A stretch of 64,000 nucleotides of DNA from Bactericera cockerelli (Eukaryota; Arthropoda; Insecta; Hemiptera; Triozidae), in assembly GCA_024516035.1 (NCBI GenBank), contig CM044956.1:54279533-54343532 (forward strand), read 5' to 3'. Within the stretch, counting starts at the first letter, position 1; every line of letters starts with the position of its first letter. Below, one piece after another: positions 22,822 to 33,661 of this stretch. The notes under the pieces are model-generated. The model did not search any database. It had not been told where the DNA came from and worked only from the letters and a program-made list of their open reading frames with translations. A program made the position numbers and the translations under genes.

Positions 22822-22968
22822 TTTTATCATGTTTGTGTTAATCACTTTTAAATATCACATTTACACAAACTCGCTTTACTAAATCTATGCTGAAACCGGG
22901 TCTTGAACCACCGACCTCCAGGTAACAAGTCTGCCGCCTTATCGATCAAGCTCCTGAGGTCGGTTTTG
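22822..22968 (-). repeat. tRNA-headed SINE (CCTCAGTAGC family)
   Basis: Second minus-strand copy within 500 bp of the one at 22385. The reverse complement head reads CCTCAGGAGCTTGATCGATA, with B box GGTTCAAGACCCGG. Confidence 0.65.
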
Positions 22969-23397
22969 ATTAAACAAAAATAATCACATTAAATAAATTT
23001 TAAGCAGCCCTCGGTACCTCTTACCTACATGATACACAATTATAATTAGACCTACACTTCCTGTGAAATAAGTGTTCAAAATTTCATCATCCGCATTTCA
23101 TTTATTTTAGAGCCAAACCAATGAACGGTAATTGACACAGTGAAGTCTTATTTTTAAGCCTATACCCTGATAATGCAATCAGTGTTATCACAATTTGGAA
23201 TCATAGAAATGGCTACGCCATCTTCTTTTTATTCTTCTTCGCGAAATTCTTCTCTATGACAACTGCTCTATCACGTGGAGACCTATGTGTTGTGAACTAA
23301 TGTACGTAGACCACTTATTGGGTTCTATTTCAATGTTATTGAACCTCTGTAAATGAGAAATAAACACTGTCAGAAATTTTTACATGTCAACGAACTT

Positions 23398-23640
23398 CGG
23401 AAGGACTCATCAGATGCAGAGACCCGGGGACTCATCAGATGCAGAGACCCGGGGACTCATCAGATGCAGAGACCCGGGGACTCATCAGATGCAGAGACCC
23501 GGGGACCCATTAGATGCAGAGACCCGGGGACCCATCAGATGCAGAGACAGAGACCCGGGGACTCATCAGATGCAGAGACCCGGGGACTCATCAGATGCAG
23601 AGACCCGGGGACTCATCAGATGCAGAGACCCGGGACCCGG
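23398..23640 (+). repeat. 25-bp minisatellite, about 9-10 units
   Basis: The unit is GGACTCATCAGATGCAGAGACCCGG with minor variants (CCCATCAG, one 6-bp GAGACA insertion). Since 25 is not divisible by three and the unit has no stop in any forward frame, all three forward frames stay open. This produces misleading 83-97 codon frames. It is not a CRISPR: there are no spacers. Confidence 0.95.
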
Positions 23641-24161
23641 GTTTGAGCTCGCTTGACGTGCAAAATTTCCACCTAGTACTGATAAAAAATAATTTGATAT
23701 TTTTGACATATTTACGATATTGGTGTAGCTGCGTTAAGTTGACAGCCCACCAAAACGGATTTTGACCAAACCAACTTAACGTAGCTTAAATGTACTTTTT
23801 TAGGTGTTAAACATGCGAGTTAAAGATGCAGGAGTAATTGTACTCCTCCTCATAGGGAAAAAAATTGTCTCAAGGCTGGTCTTGAGTATTTATTTTTCTG
23901 AAGAGGAGATTTTACATTTTAATTTATTAAATTTCACACAATAATTGAGTAACAGAATTAGGGTAAAACAGTACAGTCTCGCTAGTTAATAAATACGAAC
24001 CTTTAAAAATCTTTATGCAACAGAAGCGTACGGACTAACTTCAAGAAGCACTGAGGTTAGGAAACGTTAAACATGGACTGAATTTAGATTGATAAACTTC
24101 TTAGTATCAACTTCAGTGACGGCAATATGTCCCTACAAGCAAACAATACCTAACTATTTTA

Positions 24162-24291
24162 GGTGCGAAATTAATAGACAAAATCGATAACTTAAGTCAT
24201 TGCTGAGCATCGGTTTTCCCCATCTAAGACAGTACGCAATCCTAGACTTAGTGCCAGAGAGGTATTGCAAAAACGTCTATTAATTTCGCCC
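24162..24291. mobile_element. 130-bp MITE with TA duplication
   Basis: Bounded by GGTGCGAAATTAATAGAC and its near complement GTCTATTAATTTCGCCC, flanked by TA. A related sequence (GGTGAAATTAATAGACGG) starts at 59826 in the DHX33 gene. Non-coding. Confidence 0.65.
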
Positions 24292-25215
24292 TAAGTCTAT
24301 CAAATGATATGAAAAGGATTAACTTATCACATCTTCTGATATTATGATTTATGACATAATTTTTGCTATATTAAAATACAAGAGAGTATAAATATCTACT
24401 TATCATGATAAGTATATACTTATCATGAAACATAATACATACTTAATTATTACAATCCTATTTGATAAATACAGAATATTACCTACTTATTGAACACGAA
24501 GTAAACAGCTGAATTATTTTGAGAGGACTTTATCTCAAAAACCTCCTGCTAATGTGCTCTTAAATCACGTGTATTAGATCATCAGTTAGTGGAGTACCTA
24601 TTAGATAGTGGAATACCTATTCTTTTTGTGGATATCTTATCTAATTGCTTTCTCCTTTGTATACATTCACGTAAGGCAGTGGGTTCAGTAATTTCAGCGT
24701 AACAACTACCCAGGTTATCATTATCAAATAATTCGAGTTGGTCAATAGAGAGATGTCAAGAGTAATCAACACTGCATTGCTAAAAAATTCAATGATGCTA
24801 AAAAATCAACTTGAACCAACAACCTCTAGGTTACGAAGCGTCTTAACGTTAACGATCCAGATTCTGAGGTGGTTTTGAAGACTAATCCACATGTAAATAA
24901 ATAGCTTGCAAGTTATTTGCATTCGTTGTTCTGTTATCTTTTGTCAAGAAAATATACAACCAATTACGCCAGCAGTTTGAACGTAGTAACTAAAAAGTAC
25001 TTATAATAATAATAATAGTAAATCAAACAAGGAAAAACATAAATAAATAAAGCTATTTAGCCCAGAAGTAGCAACAATTTAAATGGAACCATACAAGAAG
25101 AGTACCTAAGACTTTTTTTTTGTATATATTGTTTGATGTAATACATCTTCATTTAGCTAAAGGTTCCGTAATAGACAGTAAAAAAGGTTATTATCATTAA
25201 AAACTCTCTTACTCG
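24292..25215. other. Intergenic, no gene
   Basis: Contains a perfect AT-rich palindrome around ACTTATCATGATAAGT (about 24399-24414) and a degraded tRNA-SINE-like patch at about 24780-24885. Confidence 0.4.
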
Positions 25216-25219
25216 GACT

Positions 25220-25313
25220 TTCGAATTTGAATGGTCACCCAACCGAGTTCTAGCCTCGCTGCCCGTCACTTAACTTCAGTAACAAAACGAGAACTGATGT
25301 ATTCAAAGGGCCA
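25220..25313 (-). repeat. 5S-SINE head fragment
   Basis: The reverse complement shows GAATACATCAGTTCTCG and TTAAGTGACGGGCAGCGAGG, the 5S-like core. The body is missing. Confidence 0.6.
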
Positions 25314-25433
25314 TGGATTTAGTACCACGTGCGGTAAAACTGCATTAAAACCAACTGTTGATATAACGGGACTAACTATCCTACTACTATCGTTTTAAAG
25401 CACCCCAGCAAAAATATTAGCAATGCAATCACT

Positions 25434-25612
25434 TTTTTTTCACGTCGCTATCAACTGCATGGTCATATCACGACGGGGATGTTACCCTCCATACACACGA
25501 AACTCACAAACCGGAATGCCAGTATCACGAAGTCTTCACTTTGCTGGACGTTGTTTAACTTCGGTGATCCTACGAGAATTGGTGCATTCAACGCGCCATC
25601 GACGCTGGCTCA
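25434..25612 (-). repeat. 5S-headed SINE, internally deleted
   Basis: Tail (TTGATAGCGACGTGAAAAAA in reverse complement) and head (GTCGATGGCGCGTTGAATGC) are both present. The central GGCTGGGTGAGG part is shortened. Confidence 0.65.
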
Positions 25613-26084
25613 AGGCAATCAGTTTACATCTCCTAAAATACAAGAAAATAGATTGATTGGGAAAGTACCTGAATCTTGACGTATAGTCAATCTCATTGTT
25701 ATCCCTTTTTAGAATAAACAAAGGTCCAGATGTAACGAAAATGCCACTGGGGCAGATTCCGATAAGGCATTTGATGATCACGAGGTCACGGAATGGTCAG
25801 GGCATGATAGCAGTCACACCTGGGTATAAATAACATCTTCCCTATGTGACTCAGCGAGGCAAAAGATCGTATATACATCATAACAATAATTAAACGTGTT
25901 TCTTTGTGTTATTATATCACAATTTCAGTGGGTAGCGCAGAATTCGAGGAAGTTTCCGTCTCTTCAATATCCAAAAATCTTATTTGTGCCTATGATTACG
26001 CCACTAGTCGCTGCTCAAATTAAAGCAGCTTCTCTTTACAGAACACTTTTTCAATGTCTTTTCGATGGGGTGACTTTTCTTTTG

Positions 26085-26275
26085 GGTTTAACGTCGCTTT
26101 CAACTGCATGTTCATATCACGACGGGGGTGTTACCCTCCATTCGCAGGAAACTCACATAACTGCTACCCACATTAATCTCACCCAGCCTGCGTTGGGCCG
26201 GAATGCCAGCATCACGAAGTCTTCACTTCGCTGGACGTTGTTTAACTTCGGTGATCCTACGAGACTGTTGGGGTG
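26085..26275 (-). repeat. 5S-headed SINE, truncated head
   Basis: The reverse complement includes CCCACGCAGGCTGGGTGAG-like body text and the TTGAAAGCGACGTTAAAC tail. The head stops at the core. Confidence 0.65.
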
Positions 26276-27047
26276 ACTTTGCCCGATGTGTTATGAGACG
26301 CAAGTCTTGCTTCCTGGGTTACTAAGCGCAGCGTCAGACGCGGGGGAGAATAATACCTTAAGTAACATCGCCGTCACAACGATAATATATTCGAAACTAT
26401 GAGTGATAACATAGATGTGCATGTATACCTAATAAACGGTGAATAACAATTTCACAGGAATTACATTTACAAACGTAGGAGCAATCAAAAATCGTCGCTC
26501 AAAGGTCAAAAACAAAATGAAACTTTGAATGCCTCGGTGAGTTTGAAAAAAATGTGGGTGCAATCATGATGTAATTGCATATAATTTTATCTGAAGATCA
26601 AATTTCTTTCTGCACACCATCACAAGCTGTTTTTTATGTAACACCATTACCACTGCAGTGACAATTTTCCTCAGTTACATAATTCAATTCCTGATACACA
26701 TTGTTTTTCAAAAATGTCGTATCTTTTGCCACGTACCATTATAGCGCATAGAAATACATGAGTATAACTACGAAAAAACCAAAGTTGCTCAGGAGATTAT
26801 GAAACGTCCAGAAATATAAAATCGGAGCAAGGTAATATTTTTTTTTACAAAAATTAACACAATACTTCCGATTTGTAATATTAGAAATTTTAGGAAGTAA
26901 TTAACCCCTAAATATTAGTTACATATATGCACATGTCCAATCCGCATTCCATGAGGCGATTTTTCCGATATCGCTCTGAAAAAAAATTGACCTTGTTCAT
27001 ATTTGAGGCTAAAACATATTTTTGGCGAAACAAAGATTATACTAATA
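26276..27047. other. Intergenic, dispersed repeat at its right end
   Basis: 26800-26905 is an inverted copy of 8450-8590. The rest shows no gene. Confidence 0.4.
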
Positions 27048-27249
27048 ATAATCACACTCTTTAGTGGAAGGATAATTCTCGATGCATTTTCTACCACCTA
27101 ACCCTGAGAGTCTTATTACTTATTACTATGTGGTCACAAACACAAATTGATGAGGAAAAGTTCACGCACTGGGTGGGATTCGAACTAACGGATCCCTACG
27201 CTACCTGGATTACCAGACTAGCGCGTCAACCACTTGACTAGCAGTGCGC
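27048..27249 (-). repeat. tRNA-headed SINE (GTAGTCAAGTGGTTAA family)
   Basis: The reverse complement carries a B box GTTCGAATCCCACCC and tail motifs GTGACCACATAGTAATAAG and GGTAGAAAATGCATCGAG. Confidence 0.7.
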
Positions 27250-27359
27250 TATTGTGAATCAGACGTGTTATAAATATGTCAACGAATTTGTTATTTCACT
27301 TTGTTTTTAGTCAGAAACCCTAAGCTCAAATGTAGAAGAAACGAAGGTGTGTGGTATGT

Positions 27360-27612
27360 TTTTTTTTGGGTTTAACTTCATCTTTAACTCCATGGTCCTA
27401 TCACGACGAAGATTTCACCCTACATTCGCTAGAAACACACAAACCAGCTGCTCAAATTAATCTCATCCAGCCTGAGTGCGGCCGGGAAGAGCCAGCATCA
27501 CGAGGGTTCGGACTTGAATGGTCACCCATCCAAGTTCTAACCTCGCTGGACGTTGCTCAACTTCAGTGACTGAATGAGAACTGGTGTATTCAACGTGCCA
27601 TCGACGCTAGCT
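27360..27612 (-). repeat. 5S-headed SINE, full length
   Basis: Complete in reverse complement: head starting TAGCGTCGATGGCACG, core TTGAGCAACGTCCAGCGAGG, body and A-rich tail. It is more diverged than the copy at 33411. Confidence 0.75.
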
Positions 27613-27639
27613 ATGATTAAATTCTTCAATGAATAATAT

Positions 27640-28250
27640 TGTCACCGTGGCTGAGTGGAGCAGCTCAAAAGGCTTGCATGGGTTCAAAGCCCGGTTGCGC
27701 AGGAAAAAAATCTTCTCTACATATGTCTGGAGTTCACTATTTATTTTCCGTGACCTCTTTCGTTCCTCGGTCAAATTTTGTACTTCCAATACTCTGAAAC
27801 ATTTAGGGCTTTTTCGTTTGCCTGAAGTAGATCATCCAATGTGCAGGGATTTTCTAGTTGACGACATACTAGAAGGTGCTCATGTGATTGGACTTCCATT
27901 GGAATAGAGATTGGAGTGAATTTGACGAGATGAGGAAGAGAGGTGGTGGAAGGATTGAGTGACTGGGTCACTATGTGAAGACGCCATTGCTGCTGAAGGA
28001 GAGCAATGGCCCTTCCGTGTCCTCAGGATACATTTTAACTGTGCATGTACAAATATACATGTACGAGTATGTAGAGTAATCGGAGTGTAAAATTCTGATC
28101 GAGTTTCACTCTTAACTCGTGAGAAAAATGTGTGAAGTTACACTAGTTACTTTGAGTAGCGACCAGTGGCGGCATTACTGTAGGTTAAAAAATGATTTAG
28201 AAGCAAATGATATAATGCTAGCCAAAAAATTGTGATGAGGCTCTTATTCA
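27640..28250 (+). repeat. tRNA-headed SINE (GTCACCGTGG family) interrupted by a foreign segment
   Basis: 27640-27705 is a damaged head and 28030-28190 is the family body (CTCGTGAGAAAAATG, CAGTGGCGGCATTAC). The 27720-28020 segment between them belongs to no repeat family I recognise. On the minus strand it has an interrupted coding-like stretch. Confidence 0.55.
27700..28010 (-). pseudogene. Possible gene fragment inside a SINE (unidentified)
   Basis: Reading the minus strand from about 28000, one frame runs MASSHSDPVTQSFHHLSSSS and, after two stop codons, ends in a charged coiled-coil-like LTEERKRSRKINSELQTYVE. An alternative frame is open for 66 codons. I do not recognise the protein. It may be a captured, decayed exon or a chance open region. 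Confidence 0.25.
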
Positions 28251-28902
28251 AAACACAGTCAGGTCACTGACCTTATATCTGGTCAATTAATTATCTTGAT
28301 CCAATCTAATTATTATTCAAAAGATAAATGAGGTTCTGTCAAGAAATAATCTGGGCTCATTAAATTTTCACCATCAAATATAAAATCAGAACAAGAGCGA
28401 ATTCTTCTTGATTTTAGAAGGATTAGACCGGATTAAAACGACAAAAATATGGACCCAAGGTGATTTAGGTCTTGATTCAACTATCCAAAATTTAATCTTA
28501 GGATCAAGTCCATCGATTTAACCAAGGTCAATCGAGAAATTTGCAAAAATAATAAAATGAGAACAGGCGTTGTCTGTAGAAAAAGAATAAAAGAATACGA
28601 CTCTTAAGTTCTAGTTTTTAGATGCTAACCACTAGAAGTAGGCCACCTCCGGTTAAGGGATTGTGTTCCACCAATGTACCATACATCAATATTATATACG
28701 TACTAGTCGCCGTACGAAATACATTTCTGGATGAATCAGGATACCAAAAAAGTTGTTTTCGGCCATTGGTCCGTGCGTCTGTCTGTCTGTGAACACCATA
28801 TCTCGAGAACGGTAAGAGCTAGAGACTTGAAATTTGATATGGAAATTGATAAAAAAAAGTTTGATATCTTGAACTTTTACCGGTATATTTGAGGGTCCCG
28901 GG
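28251..28902. other. No gene; repeat patch
   Basis: 28770-28830 carries a GTCTGTCTGT plus TCTCGAGAACGG patch related to the repeat at 8612-8900. The rest is unassigned. Confidence 0.4.
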
Positions 28903-28952
28903 ATTAGACCAATTTACAATTATTTAATTATTTATCGTAGATGTGAGTTATG

Positions 28953-29142
28953 TGTTGAATTTGAGATTCGGGCTGCACTAAAAAGCATACAACTAGTATC
29001 CACTTGGTGAAACCTCCATTGTTGTGTGGCGGGTAATTTTAAATTAGTAAGATTATCTTTTGACATGTGGAATTGATTTTTGAGAGTAAAAATAAAATGT
29101 ACAAAAGTTCTAAGTGTAAATAAAGTGTGTTTTGTTTTCTTT
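28953..29142 (+). repeat. copia 5' LTR, truncated
   Basis: 190 bp identical by eye to the first 190 bp of the 3' LTR (33066-33255). Its last 17 bp are missing here and appear, inverted, at 29315-29331. Confidence 0.9.
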
Positions 29143-29226
29143 TAGAATGCTTTCAACACGGAACTTCCAATTTATATAGTTCTCTCCATTAAATGGTTCT
29201 ATGTTGTAACCTCGGTTGTTGGCCAT
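29140..29226 (-). pseudogene. Detached gag start of the copia element (inverted)
   Basis: On the minus strand an ATG at 29226 opens a short frame. It encodes a copia-type gag N-terminus with the conserved I-x-PF-G-x-Y-x-W-K pattern and then runs into LTR sequence. It points away from the rest of the element and so cannot form gag-pol. Confidence 0.85.
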
Positions 29227-29316
29227 GGTTTCTATTCAAGTAAGTACTTACAGGTTTCCACACAGGACTTTTCCACACAGGTACTCACTACAGAGACCTC
29301 CTGGGCCCATAACCTT

Positions 29317-32300
29317 TTGATCAGAATAGTTAAAGAAAACAAAACACACTTTATTTTTATTGATGATTTCACAATGAAATTTGAAAACCTCCTAGAACAG
29401 CTAAAGTTAGCTGATGCTGAGATTGATGATAGTGACTCAGTATGTTATTATTTGATGGCATTACCCAAGAGGTTTGATATGGTATGCAGTATTATTGAAA
29501 GTATGCTACCTAATGAAGTGAATTTCACATTTGTGAAGAGGCGCATAAGAAATGAAGAAGAGAAATTGAAGGCTAAAAATGATAATAATCACTCAGCTCA
29601 TGTAAACGCTAAACCTCAATCATTTCAAGTTGAGGGTATTGAACAGAAGAAATGTTACGTTTGTAACAGGTATGGACATTTGTCTTATGACTGTCGTATG
29701 AAGGACAGGAATAATCGACAAAACTTCACAACTCATCAGAACTTCAAGCCAAACAGATATGGAGCATCAAATCAACCAAAAGATAGGTATCAAGGTTTCT
29801 TGAAATCTGGACAGAGTGGACGGGCAGATGTTTGTTTGAAAGAAGAAGATTTTGGAAATAATGAGAAAAATGTATCATTTGTTTGTGAAAGTGAAAAACA
29901 TGTAAGTTCAAATTGTGATGAATTAAAATTCTTCATTGATTCAGGTTGTACTGACCATATAATAAATGATAATAAATATTTCACAGAGTATATTCACTTG
30001 AAAAGTCCAATCCAAATATCTGTTGCAAAGACAGGGGAATCAATGACTGCTGTGGGTATTGGAAAAGTTACAGGACACATATTTTGTAATGAAAAGAAGA
30101 GAAAAGTAGAACTAAAGAATGTTTTATATGTTCCCACAGGAAGAAGAAACCTACTGTCTGTGAAGAAAATGACAAGAGAAGGGAATACTGTCACATTCAG
30201 CAACAATGAAGCCAAAATATTCAGTGCAAATGGAACTTTACTTGGTGTGGGCCAGGAGAAGAATCTTTTTGAATTATCTCTTCAGGTAAATAAGTTTGAG
30301 TCATACAATGCAGAGCTCTGGCATCAAAGATATGCTCACATTAGTTATTATGGACTTGACCAGTTGAAATCTAAAAATCTTGTTGATGGGATGAACATTT
30401 CAAATGTGGATGTTTCAAGACTATGTGAAGCCTGTATTGATGGAAAAATGTCAAGACTGTCATTTAAAAAGAGGAAAACAGCAAAAAGAGTTCTAGAAAT
30501 TGTTCATACAGATATATGTGGTCCAATTAATCCTGTATCATTTGAAGGTTACAAATATTTTATTACGTTCATTGATGATTATACACATTTCACTACTGTA
30601 TATTGTTTGAGAAACAAAAGTGAAGCATTGGAAAAGTTCAAGACTTATAATGCCATGGTCAGAGCAAAATTCAATAAACACATTCATAAACTGAGAAGTG
30701 ATAATGGAGGGGAATATAAAAGTAAAGAATTTGAAAATTTCTGTCTTGAAAACGGCATTATTCAAGATTTTACTGTGCCTTATACACCTGAACAGAATGG
30801 AAAATCTGAGAGAATGAATAGAACAATAGTAGAGAAGGTCAGATCTATTATGTCAATGTCTGGAGTTGATAAATCATTATGGTGTGAAGCAGTATGTGCA
30901 ACTGTTTATATTTTAAATAGAAGCCCAACAAGTTCTTTGGATATTACACCAGCAGAAATGTGGTACGAAGAAAAACCAAATGTCAGTGGATTTAAAGTTT
31001 TTGGTTCATTAGTATACTATCATGTACCAAAAGAACTCAGAACCAAACTGGATGAAAAAGCAAGAAAGGGAATTTTTGTTGGATATAGCCCAAGTGGATA
31101 TAGAGTGTATGATTTAGAAAGAAACGAAATAAAGATATGTAGAGACGTAAAATTTGATGAAAGCTGTTTTCCATATAAAAACAACTTAGTGAATGTCAAT
31201 GTTGTGAATGATGCTGATGAGACACAACATGTATTGGAACCTGAAAGACAAGATATGGATAAGGACAGCATATATGATCAAGAAAATGTGACAAGTGATG
31301 TTGATAAAAATGATGAAACAAGAAATAATAGAAGAATAAGACGTGCACCAAAACATTTGGATGACTATGAAGTATATGAAGCTATGTTTAATTTTGTAAG
31401 TAATGTTCCAATGAGTTATGAAGATGCAATTGAAAGTGACGACAGAGAATCATGGGAAGGAGCAATGAAAAGAGAAATTCTAGCTATCGAGGAAAATGAA
31501 ACATGGTCTGTTACACCTAAACCAAAAAATCAACAGATTTTAGACTCAAAGTGGGTGTACACATTAAAAGAAAATGAGGAAGGAGAAGATCAGTTCAAAG
31601 CAAGATTAGTGGTAAGAGGATTCGCTCAGAAAAGTGATACGTTTTCTTATGATGAGATTTATTCACCTGTAGCAAAGATGGTTACAATTAGAACTTTACT
31701 TAATGTTGCTAATCATAAGAATCATATTATTCAACAGTATGATGTGAAAACTGCATTTTTGAATGGGGATTTAGAAAATGAAATTTATATGTATCCACCC
31801 AAAGGTATTGAGTTAGAAAATGGTAATGTTTTTAAACTTAAGAAGTCTTTATATGGTTTAAAGCAGGCAGCAAAGTGCTGGAATACCAAGTTTGATAATT
31901 TCATGAAAGAGTTAAAATTTGAAAGGTCAGAAAATGATTATTGTTTATATTTTAAGAAAGGGGCTGATGGTAATTATATTTACCTTTTGTTATATGTAGA
32001 TGATATTTTGGTTACAAGTTGCAATCAAGAATTGTTAGATGAGATGAAGGAGAAGTTGATGCGGGAATTCAGGATGAAGTTCGGAGGAAATTTGAAACAT
32101 TTCCTGGGTTTGGAGGTGGATTATAATAGAGATGTTGGTGTATTAAAAATTCATCAGAGGGCTTATGTTCAGAAAATTCTTCATAAGTTTGAAATGTATG
32201 ATTGTAAATCAATTGATATTCCATTGTGTCCTCAGTTGAACTTAAAACCAACCAATGTTGAATGTAATAAGCCCTATAGACAACTAATAGGATCATTGAT

Positions 32301-32937
32301 GTATTTAATGTTATGTACTAGACCTGATTTATGTTACTCTATTAATTATTTCTCAAGATTTCAAAATAGTTTTAATGATGAGACATGGTATTATTTGAAG
32401 AAAGTACTTAGGTATTTGAAAGATACAATTGATTATGGTTTGGTATTTCATAGAGATTGTAAGAATATTGATTTATCATCTTTTGTAGATTCAGATTGGG
32501 CAGGTGACAAACTTGACCGTAAGTCTGTGACAGGATTTATTATCAAATTTGGTGATAACACTTTGTCTTGGGCAACAAGAAAACAAAACTGTGTTGCATT
32601 ATCAACTACTGAATCTGAGTTAGTAGCTTTAAGTATGTGTGTAGCTGATGTTTTATGGTTGAAAAAGTTATTAGCTGATTTTGAACTACAATGTAATATT
32701 ATTATCAATGAAGATAATCAGGGTTGTATTCATATCATTAGAAATCCTGGTAATAACAAACGTGTGAAACATATTGATATAAAATACATGTTCATATCTG
32801 ATAAGGTTAATTCAAAGGAAATTGACTTGAAATATATTGATAGTAAGAGACAGATAGCAGATATCCTTACAAAACCTTTACCTAGGGATAAGTTTGTAAA
32901 TCTAAGAAGTAAGTTAGGCATTGAAATAATTAAGTGA
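29317..32937 (+). CDS. copia-type Gag(partial)-Pol polyprotein
   Basis: 1206 codons without interruption, though its first dozen codons are inverted LTR sequence and not native gag. In order: the remaining C-terminal half of gag, with a CCHC knuckle (C-x2-C-x4-H-x4-C, about residues 113-126); aspartic protease with DSG at about 208; integrase with HHCC zinc region (about 334-372) and catalytic Asp/Asp/Glu near 399, 461 and 497; reverse transcriptase with YVDD near 892; RNase H with DSDWAG near 1058. The order INT-RT-RH and the single frame define Ty1/copia. Compared with copia gag, about 90-100 residues are missing between the detached start and this frame. Its natural product would make virus-like particles and catalyse cDNA synthesis and integration. 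Confidence 0.95.
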   Translation: MIRIVKENKTHFIFIDDFTMKFENLLEQLKLADAEIDDSDSVCYYLMALPKRFDMVCSIIESMLPNEVNFTFVKRRIRNEEEKLKAKNDNNHSAHVNAKPQSFQVEGIEQKKCYVCNRYGHLSYDCRMKDRNNRQNFTTHQNFKPNRYGASNQPKDRYQGFLKSGQSGRADVCLKEEDFGNNEKNVSFVCESEKHVSSNCDELKFFIDSGCTDHIINDNKYFTEYIHLKSPIQISVAKTGESMTAVGIGKVTGHIFCNEKKRKVELKNVLYVPTGRRNLLSVKKMTREGNTVTFSNNEAKIFSANGTLLGVGQEKNLFELSLQVNKFESYNAELWHQRYAHISYYGLDQLKSKNLVDGMNISNVDVSRLCEACIDGKMSRLSFKKRKTAKRVLEIVHTDICGPINPVSFEGYKYFITFIDDYTHFTTVYCLRNKSEALEKFKTYNAMVRAKFNKHIHKLRSDNGGEYKSKEFENFCLENGIIQDFTVPYTPEQNGKSERMNRTIVEKVRSIMSMSGVDKSLWCEAVCATVYILNRSPTSSLDITPAEMWYEEKPNVSGFKVFGSLVYYHVPKELRTKLDEKARKGIFVGYSPSGYRVYDLERNEIKICRDVKFDESCFPYKNNLVNVNVVNDADETQHVLEPERQDMDKDSIYDQENVTSDVDKNDETRNNRRIRRAPKHLDDYEVYEAMFNFVSNVPMSYEDAIESDDRESWEGAMKREILAIEENETWSVTPKPKNQQILDSKWVYTLKENEEGEDQFKARLVVRGFAQKSDTFSYDEIYSPVAKMVTIRTLLNVANHKNHIIQQYDVKTAFLNGDLENEIYMYPPKGIELENGNVFKLKKSLYGLKQAAKCWNTKFDNFMKELKFERSENDYCLYFKKGADGNYIYLLLYVDDILVTSCNQELLDEMKEKLMREFRMKFGGNLKHFLGLEVDYNRDVGVLKIHQRAYVQKILHKFEMYDCKSIDIPLCPQLNLKPTNVECNKPYRQLIGSLMYLMLCTRPDLCYSINYFSRFQNSFNDETWYYLKKVLRYLKDTIDYGLVFHRDCKNIDLSSFVDSDWAGDKLDRKSVTGFIIKFGDNTLSWATRKQNCVALSTTESELVALSMCVADVLWLKKLLADFELQCNIIINEDNQGCIHIIRNPGNNKRVKHIDIKYMFISDKVNSKEIDLKYIDSKRQIADILTKPLPRDKFVNLRSKLGIEIIK

Positions 32938-33065
32938 ATGCTCATTGTAATATTTGTAATGTAGATATATTTTAACCCTTTGATGTTCGTTTTTTTTTTT
33001 AATTTTAACCTTTTGAAGACGAAGATTTATTTTTTTGTGAAATTAAGCTTTTTAGCGAGGAGGGG

Positions 33066-33272
33066 TGTTGAATTTGAGATTCGGGCTGCACTAAAAAGCA
33101 TACAACTAGTATCCACTTGGTGAAACCTCCATTGTTGTGTGGCGGGTAATTTTAAATTAGTAAGATTATCTTTTGACATGTGGAATTGATTTTTGAGAGT
33201 AAAAATAAAATGTACAAAAGTTCTAAGTGTAAATAAAGTGTGTTTTGTTTTCTTTAACTATTTTGATCAAAA
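33066..33272 (+). repeat. copia 3' LTR, complete
   Basis: Runs from TGTTGAATTTGAG after the polypurine tract to GATCAAAA before the TTATG duplication. The end does not show the usual CA. The inverted 5' piece has the same AAAA end next to the primer site, which confirms the boundary. Confidence 0.88.
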
Positions 33273-33410
33273 TTATGACATATTAAATCTATTTATTTTG
33301 AGGTGCTGATAACGAATTTGACATTGATTTTTAGCTACCTGTTACCTCTGAGTCACCAGAGGCTTCTGGTCCCGTTCCCATTCCTAATAGGATAAGTAAA
33401 GTCGTGTGAG

Positions 33411-33661
33411 CCAGCGTCGATGGCATGTTGAATACACCGGTTCCCTTCAGAACACCGAAGTTAAGCGACATCCAGCGAGGTTAAGACTTGGATGGGTGAC
33501 CATTCAAATTCTAATTCTCGTGACGCTGGCTTTTCCCGGCCCCACTCATGCTGGGTGAGGTCAATGTGAGTAGCAGGTTTGTGAGTTTCCTGCGAATGGA
33601 GGGTAAAACCCCCGTCGTGATATGACCATGGCAGTTGAAAGCGACGTTAAACCCCACTTAA
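33411..33661 (+). repeat. 5S-headed SINE, full length with TSD
   Basis: Complete 5S-headed SINE with A-tail flanked by AAGTCGTGTGA on both sides. The duplicate segment (about 35930) has a single AAGTCGTGTGA and no SINE, which is a natural empty site. Almost identical to 21825-22078. Confidence 0.9.

Larger units (their letters stand above)
28953..33272 (+). mobile_element. Ty1/copia LTR retrotransposon with inverted 5' leader
   Basis: A 4320-bp element flanked by the 5-bp duplication TTATG (28948-28952 and 33273-33277). The duplicate segment at about 35774 shows the uninterrupted target. The 3' LTR is 33066-33272 (207 bp), preceded by the polypurine tract GCGAGGAGGGG. The 5' LTR matches it without visible difference to 29142, then breaks. 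The remaining LTR end, the primer site and the start of gag lie in reverse between 29143 and 29331. The primer site (minus strand 29314-29301) is GGTTATGGGCCCAG, complementary to the anticodon-stem part of initiator tRNA-Met, as in Drosophila copia. Gag is truncated but pol is open, so this copy is recent yet probably defective on its own. Confidence 0.93.

Noticed and set aside
23398..23640. CRISPR-like regular repeats
   Set aside because: Head-to-tail 25-bp units without spacers in a eukaryotic context; a minisatellite.
29317..29356. ATG at 29317 as the natural start of the copia polyprotein
   Set aside because: These codons are inverted LTR and primer-site flank. The recognisable gag start is on the other strand at 29226, so this ATG is incidental.
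33411..33530. Possible 5S rRNA gene
   Set aside because: The 5S-like part is diverged, continues directly into a SINE body and poly-A tail, and is bounded by an 11-bp target duplication.
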